Source: an uncultured Thermanaerothrix sp. (GTDB taxonomy: Bacteria > Chloroflexota > Anaerolineae > Anaerolineales > Anaerolineaceae). Taken from it: DNA of 64,000 nt. Below the pieces are notes generated by a model. It was given only the letters and a program-made list of their open reading frames with translations. It had not been told where the DNA came from and did not search any database. Numbering within the stretch: position 1 is the stretch's first letter; the number at the start of each line of letters is the position of its first letter. Made by a program: the position numbers and the translations under genes. Below are positions 60,511-64,000 of this stretch, one piece after another. The stretch lies in the NCBI RefSeq assembly GCF_938028735.1, contig NZ_CALIMF010000002.1:434001-498000 (forward strand). Direction: 5' to 3'.

Positions 60511-60545
60511 GGGAAAGCCCACTGCTTTAGCGGTGGGAGCAGGTT
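60511..60545 (+). mobile_element. Possible remnant of an IS200/IS605-type right end
   Basis: GCCCACTGC and GCGGTGGG flank TTTA, forming an eight-pair hairpin (one G-T pair) at 60518-60537. The form 'CCCAC..CTTTAG..GTGGG' is typical of right-end hairpins and TnpB guide-RNA scaffolds of the IS200/IS605 family. No tnpA or tnpB lies nearby, so at most this is a scar or a non-autonomous remnant. Chance hairpin formation is possible. Confidence 0.3.
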
Positions 60546-60600
60546 ATACCATCTCAGACATTCGGAGGTTCGCCACGCTATCCAGCAAACAACAATTGAT

Positions 60601-60633
60601 GTAGAAAGGGCGCTTACTCAGCGCCCTTTCTAC
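60601..60633. terminator. Bidirectional terminator-like inverted repeat
   Basis: GTAGAAAGGGCGCT (60601-60614) pairs perfectly with AGCGCCCTTTCTAC (60620-60633) across a five-base loop. It lies beyond the end of the minus-strand ABC permease and probably terminates that operon. Confidence 0.65.
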
Positions 60634-60753
60634 ACACCGATATTAAGTTGACTTGCCCTGTCTCACCAACCCACCAGGAGTAAAACCTGAACCAGGAGGA
60701 GGATTTACGCCTATATGATAACCCTTTTGCCTTAAGAATGAGCAAAAAAGATG

Positions 60754-61542
60754 TTAGCGTTCGGTTAACGTTTCTTTGTCTTTGGCCCTTTGGGGGGCCT
60801 CCATGATCCGCCCGCGGATAAATGCCCAGGCCAGCCACACCCCCAGCACAAGATTAATACCACCCATCACCCCTAGAAAGCCTCCACCCCCTTCACTCCA
60901 TCCCCCTGCAAGGTAATAATACCAGGGCAGAAAGAAACGCAGCCAACTCAAGAAAGGGACATGCCGACTCCATCCGTAGAGAAGGAGGCTGACCAGCAGG
61001 CCACCAAGCGCACCTCCGAATCCTAGTCGGAAACTGGCCGTGTAAAGCGCGACGAGCATTCCACTCTGCATCGCCAGCCCCAGCAGCAACCCTAGCGCCA
61101 CAACATGAGTCACGCTCCTCCCCACACCCCACTCTCCCCCGAATATCCCTTGCTCAATAAGCAATCCCACCAGGCTGATGCCCAGAAAGACAAACAAGAG
61201 AAGCATGTGAAAGCCCCATCCGTTCAAAAATAGTGCCCAGCGCGGTACCGGAAGGGTTAACAGGAATGCTATGGTCTCACGGGAGGCTGGTTCCCCCAGC
61301 CAGCGCGTTGCTGCGCTGAGCACCGGAATGCCGACTAACCAAGGCAACACCAGTGTGAACAGGAAGGCATCCTTGCCCGCTTCAGCGTCAAACGCCAGCC
61401 CCAACCAGCCCAGAAGGTTATTGAGGGGCAAAACACGGGCCCATATTCCCCACATGAAAATTGCTATTAGGACCCCCGCACCCCATCCTAGCAGCCACCT
61501 TCCACGTGCCCGAAAGGTGGCTACCAGCATTTCAGGCAACAT
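60754..61542 (-). CDS. ABC-2 type permease
   Basis: A 262-residue membrane protein with about six helices. The segment RWLGEPASRETIAFLLTLPVPRW carries the ABC-2 coupling-loop pattern. The ATG at 61542 overlaps the end of the ATPase gene by 11 bases and has GGAG six bases upstream. With the ATPase it forms an exporter under the GbsR-like regulator. The substrate is unknown. Confidence 0.82.
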   Translation of the reverse strand: MLPEMLVATFRARGRWLLGWGAGVLIAIFMWGIWARVLPLNNLLGWLGLAFDAEAGKDAFLFTLVLPWLVGIPVLSAATRWLGEPASRETIAFLLTLPVPRWALFLNGWGFHMLLLFVFLGISLVGLLIEQGIFGGEWGVGRSVTHVVALGLLLGLAMQSGMLVALYTASFRLGFGGALGGLLVSLLLYGWSRHVPFLSWLRFFLPWYYYLAGGWSEGGGGFLGVMGGINLVLGVWLAWAFIRGRIMEAPQRAKDKETLTER

Positions 61543-62434
61543 ACCCACCCACTCCGTAATAGCGGCGGTAGATCTCGTCCAGGCTGGGCTGCTGACTGAT
61601 AAAGTCCGTAATCCGATAACGGCTGGCAACCTTTAGAAAGGCATCCGGATCCCCGCGCAGCGTGCAGCGCAGTTTATTGTCCTCTAACTGAAGTTCTTCA
61701 AGGTTGGGCAAGCCAGCAAATGCCTCCCAGGCCACTGGCGTAGCGAAGCGCATCTCAATACGGCGCAGCGTCTTGGCTCGTAACTGAACCCCGCGCTCCA
61801 CGGCCAAAACACGCCCCTGCCAGAGCAAAGCAACTCGATCACACAGGCGTTCGGCTTCAAGTAGTGACGAAGTGGTAAAGAAGATGGTACGTCCCTCGGC
61901 GCGCGCCTGACGCGCCAGGCGCGAGAACACATCCTGGGCAACGACTCCCAGCCCAAGCATGGGTTCATCCAGAATCAATACTTCTGCTGGGTACATAAAG
62001 GCCTGCACCAGAAACAAGACCTTGCGTTCGCTTGGCGAATAAGCGCTGAACGAACGCTCAAGATCCAGGCCGAATTGCCCCGCTAGGTCACGCACCGCCT
62101 CGGTGAACGGAATGCGCCGCGCTTGGGCCAGGGAACGTAATATCTCTTCACCTCGCATCCAGGGGTAAAACACACCCTGTTCGGGAACGTAGCCTACCCG
62201 CTGGCGCAAAACCATGCCTTGGCGGGCTGGCTCCAGACCCAGTACCAGTGCCCGACCCTGGCTGGGACGAATCGTCCCCAGGAGCAACTGGACCAGTGTT
62301 GATTTGCCCGCCCCGGTTGGCCCCAAGACGGCGTAAATTTCGCCTGGTTCAACATCGAATGTAATACAATCGAGTGCTATCCGGCGATCAAAGCGCTTGC
62401 TGAGGTTCTCAGTGCGAATGACCAGGTAACGCAT
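61532..62434 (-). CDS. ABC transporter ATP-binding protein with degenerate signature
   Basis: A 300-residue exporter ATPase. Walker A GPTGAGKSTLVQLL is near residue 37. The signature region reads AYSPSERKVLFLVQA instead of LSGGQ/YSKGM, and Walker B is EVLILDEPMLGLG with Gly-Leu-Gly in the D-loop. The usual switch His is replaced in the FFTTSSLLEAERL stretch by Ser. Catalytic activity may be reduced or unusual. GGAGG lies seven bases before the ATG. Confidence 0.88.
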   Translation of the reverse strand: MRYLVIRTENLSKRFDRRIALDCITFDVEPGEIYAVLGPTGAGKSTLVQLLLGTIRPSQGRALVLGLEPARQGMVLRQRVGYVPEQGVFYPWMRGEEILRSLAQARRIPFTEAVRDLAGQFGLDLERSFSAYSPSERKVLFLVQAFMYPAEVLILDEPMLGLGVVAQDVFSRLARQARAEGRTIFFTTSSLLEAERLCDRVALLWQGRVLAVERGVQLRAKTLRRIEMRFATPVAWEAFAGLPNLEELQLEDNKLRCTLRGDPDAFLKVASRYRITDFISQQPSLDEIYRRYYGVGGYVA

Positions 62435-62471
62435 GGCAGGCCTCCTTTTCCTTCAGCAGCCTCGCCGGTGC

Positions 62472-62504
62472 AAAAATCACCGGCTGGTGGGATTCCAGCC
62501 GGTG
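62472..62504 (-). terminator. Terminator between the regulator and ABC genes
   Basis: CACCGGCTGG (62478-62487) pairs with CCAGCCGGTG (62495-62504); on the minus strand it is followed by ATTTTTG. It lies between the GbsR-like gene and the ABC ATPase, so it may reduce read-through from the regulator promoter into the transporter. A 14-base palindrome AGATCCGCGGATCT lies beside it at 62518-62531. Confidence 0.65.
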
Positions 62505-62539
62505 GCTAAAGGGCGTCAGATCCGCGGATCTTTAGCCGC

Positions 62540-63052
62540 TCAGGCTGGAACCTCCTTACGAGATTGCCAGGCTTCGAGTAACTTACGGTAGGCATCCTCT
62601 ACCATGACCGTCCAGGAGAGCATTTCCTCCAGGCGCTGACGCGCCGGATGACCAGCATCCAAGCCTTGCAGGCCCTCTTCGGCGATCTCACGGAGGGCCT
62701 GAATGCCCTCCAAACGCATCTCCAGTGAACGTTCCCATGCCTCTTCTGAGATGACATAGTAATCTGAACGTTCACCCGGCAACGAGACCCGCTCGACCAA
62801 ACCCGCCATGAGCAGAGAACGCAGGTTGGTCGAAATGCTGCTCCGGCTAACCTGGAGGACTTCGCTCATCTCTTCGGGTGAGACTGGGCGCCGCGCCACC
62901 AGGAGCAACCCCAAGATCCGGCCGCCGATGCGTGGGATGCCGTAGTCCTCGAAGTACAATCCCATGTTTTCAATGAACTGGGATAAGGCATCGGAATCCC
63001 CAGAAAGAAGGGGAGGACTATCCGAGCCACTATCCGTTTCGTCTGATACCAT
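62540..63052 (-). CDS. GbsR/MarR-type transcriptional regulator
   Basis: A 170-residue regulator. FIENMGLYFEDYGIPRIGGRILGLLLVA near residues 26-53 is the hallmark of the GbsR subfamily. The winged helix follows (SPEEMSEVLQVSRSSISTNLRSLLMAGLVERVSLPGERSDYYV). The C-terminal helices serve dimerisation. It precedes an ABC exporter on the same strand, and an inverted repeat surrounds its own promoter. It is probably an autorepressor that also controls the exporter. Confidence 0.9.
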   Translation of the reverse strand: MVSDETDSGSDSPPLLSGDSDALSQFIENMGLYFEDYGIPRIGGRILGLLLVARRPVSPEEMSEVLQVSRSSISTNLRSLLMAGLVERVSLPGERSDYYVISEEAWERSLEMRLEGIQALREIAEEGLQGLDAGHPARQRLEEMLSWTVMVEDAYRKLLEAWQSRKEVPA

Positions 63053-63101
63053 AAGCCGACTTCTCCTGAAAAACTCCCGAGGCTAAAATTGGATTTGCTT
63101 C

Positions 63102-63130
63102 ATTGTATATCCTTCAATTGTTTCTGTCAA
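63102..63130 (-). promoter_or_regulatory. Promoter of the GbsR-like regulator
   Basis: On the minus strand TTGACA (63130-63125) and TACAAT (63107-63102) are spaced by 17 bases. The -35 box lies in the centre of the inverted repeat at 63113-63146. Confidence 0.85.
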
Positions 63131-63146
63131 GACTGAAACAATTGAA
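63113..63146. promoter_or_regulatory. Operator: perfect 12-base inverted repeat
   Basis: TTCAATTGTTTC (63113-63124) and its exact complement GAAACAATTGAA (63135-63146) are separated by ten bases that contain the -35 box. The half-site centres are 22 bases apart, two helical turns, as expected for a pair of dimers or one extended dimer. It is the likely binding site of the GbsR-like protein. Confidence 0.82.
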
Positions 63147-63307
63147 CATAATGTTCAGAACACTTTTACCACCCCCATCACAATTATTGATACGAGAACA
63201 ATCTGCGGCCACCTACAATTCAGAGGCCGACCCATGCCCTAGCCACGGCCGTTTCGTGATAAAATCTCGACACACGGTGTTGCATTTTGGATGCCTGAGG
63301 TGAATCG

Positions 63308-64000
63308 ATGTCTGAACCCATTCTGGTTGCTGTTGCTTGGCCCTACGCTAATGCCGAGATTCATGTAGGCAATCTCACCGGTTCCTACTTGCCCGCCGAT
63401 ATCTTCGCGCGCTACCAGCGCATGAAAGGGCGGCGTGTACTGATGGTTTCGGGCTCCGACGCCCACGGTACCCCGATCACTGTACGTGCCGATGCAGAAA
63501 AGACCTCGCCTTTGGCGGTTTATCAGCGCTATCATGCAACATTTCTCGAGCTCTTCCAACAACTGGGGCTGACCTACGATTTATTCACCAGCACCCATAC
63601 CGAAAATCACTTCAACGTCTCCCAGAAAATGTTCCTGGCGCTGTTGAAGAACGGCTACCTTTACCGTGACCGCCAGTTACAGTGGTACTCGGTCACTCAG
63701 CAGCGCTTTTTGCCCGACCGTTATGTTGAGGGCACCTGCTATCTGTGCGGCTATCCTAATACCCGCAGCGATCAGTGCGACCGCTGCGGCAATGTATTAG
63801 ACCCTGAGAAACTGATCAACCCGCGTTCGCGCATTGATGGCTCGGTACCTGAACTACGGCAAACTGAACACTATTTCCTCGATTTAGCCAAACTGCAACC
63901 CCAAATTACCGAATTTTTACGCGCGCGTGAATCCTACTGGCGACCTAACGTATTACGTCAATCCCTGGGCCTAATCATGACCGAGGGTCTCAAGGGCCGC
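63308..64000 (+). CDS. metG: Methionyl-tRNA synthetase, N-terminal part
   Basis: The frame opens at ATG 63308 and runs off the window edge, giving 231 residues. WPYANAEIHVGNLTGSYLPAD contains the class I HIGH-type motif (H19-V-G-N22). GSDAHGTPI and the zinc-binding pairs CYLC and CDRC in the connective region follow. It charges tRNA-Met. GAGGTG lies seven bases upstream and a TAAAAT box at 63260-63265. The KMSKS motif and anticodon-binding domain lie beyond the window. Confidence 0.95.
   Translation, partial: MSEPILVAVAWPYANAEIHVGNLTGSYLPADIFARYQRMKGRRVLMVSGSDAHGTPITVRADAEKTSPLAVYQRYHATFLELFQQLGLTYDLFTSTHTENHFNVSQKMFLALLKNGYLYRDRQLQWYSVTQQRFLPDRYVEGTCYLCGYPNTRSDQCDRCGNVLDPEKLINPRSRIDGSVPELRQTEHYFLDLAKLQPQITEFLRARESYWRPNVLRQSLGLIMTEGLKGR

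Larger units (their letters stand above)
60385..60753. other. Gene-free interval with hairpins
   Basis: This 369-base stretch has no supported gene. It holds a hairpin resembling an IS200/IS605 end at 60518-60537 and the terminator at 60601-60633. Confidence 0.6.

Overview
The window looks like a bacterial chromosome segment from the Chloroflexota, most likely class Anaerolineae and possibly a thermophile. The main pointers are a LysW-dependent lysine (aminoadipate) cluster, a tandem-domain ThyX, a Ccm cytochrome c system with a Cys-type CcmE, a short IF2, GbsR-type control of an ABC transporter, and several genes whose start codon lies only about 3-10 bases after a -10 box (probable leaderless mRNAs). 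This placement is inferred from gene content and was not tested by a search. No prophage, intact insertion sequence, CRISPR array or rRNA operon was seen; the window is almost entirely housekeeping and biosynthetic.

Layout. 1-8.1 kb: end of lgt, an ABC exporter whose permease is fused to a SpoIIM-like domain, a metallo-beta-lactamase, an HNH nuclease, a membrane protein, gyrB and an Ldh2-family dehydrogenase. 8.1-11 kb: a GH13 alpha-glucosidase and an SH3 lipoprotein. 11-21.4 kb: a translation operon nusA-rnpM-infB-rbfA-nrnA-truB-ribF-thyX-dinB, preceded by a promoter and a terminator-like hairpin, then a convergent ppa. 21.6-24.4 kb: two small membrane proteins and trpB under a complete tryptophan T-box. 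24.5-33.7 kb: a cytochrome c maturation operon (ccmE-F-H-G, a CcmI-like protein, a di-heme lipoprotein, ccmA-B-C-D) ending in a viroplasmin-RNase H. 34-38 kb: a nucleosidase broken by a frameshift at a run of eight T, an MGDG-synthase-like glycosyltransferase, a CinA-type amidase and a GH1 glycosidase. 38-49.5 kb: lysine/arginine biosynthesis. 49.5-63 kb: a thioesterase, a multicopper oxidase with a FixH/YtkA-like lipoprotein, a two-component system, RNase D, a beta-CASP nuclease, tRNA-Ser(CGA), a SWIM protein, RimI, an SPFH/NfeD pair and an ABC-2 exporter with its GbsR-like repressor. The right edge carries the start of metG.

The most striking system is at 46.1-46.6 kb. Two divergent consensus promoters each drive a short leader peptide starting almost at the predicted transcription start. 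The rightward leader is rich in Lys codons (Lys-Lys-Gly-Lys-Lys) and precedes homocitrate synthase and homoaconitase. The leftward leader is rich in Arg codons (Arg-Thr-Arg-Arg) and precedes argG-argH-lysW-lysX-lysY-lysZ-lysJ-lysK. Each leader is followed by a rho-independent terminator and contains a segment able to form about 17 base pairs with that terminator, the geometry of classical ribosome-stalling attenuation. The arrangement suggests that lysine controls entry into the aminoadipate branch, while arginine controls the shared LysW carrier machinery together with argG and argH.
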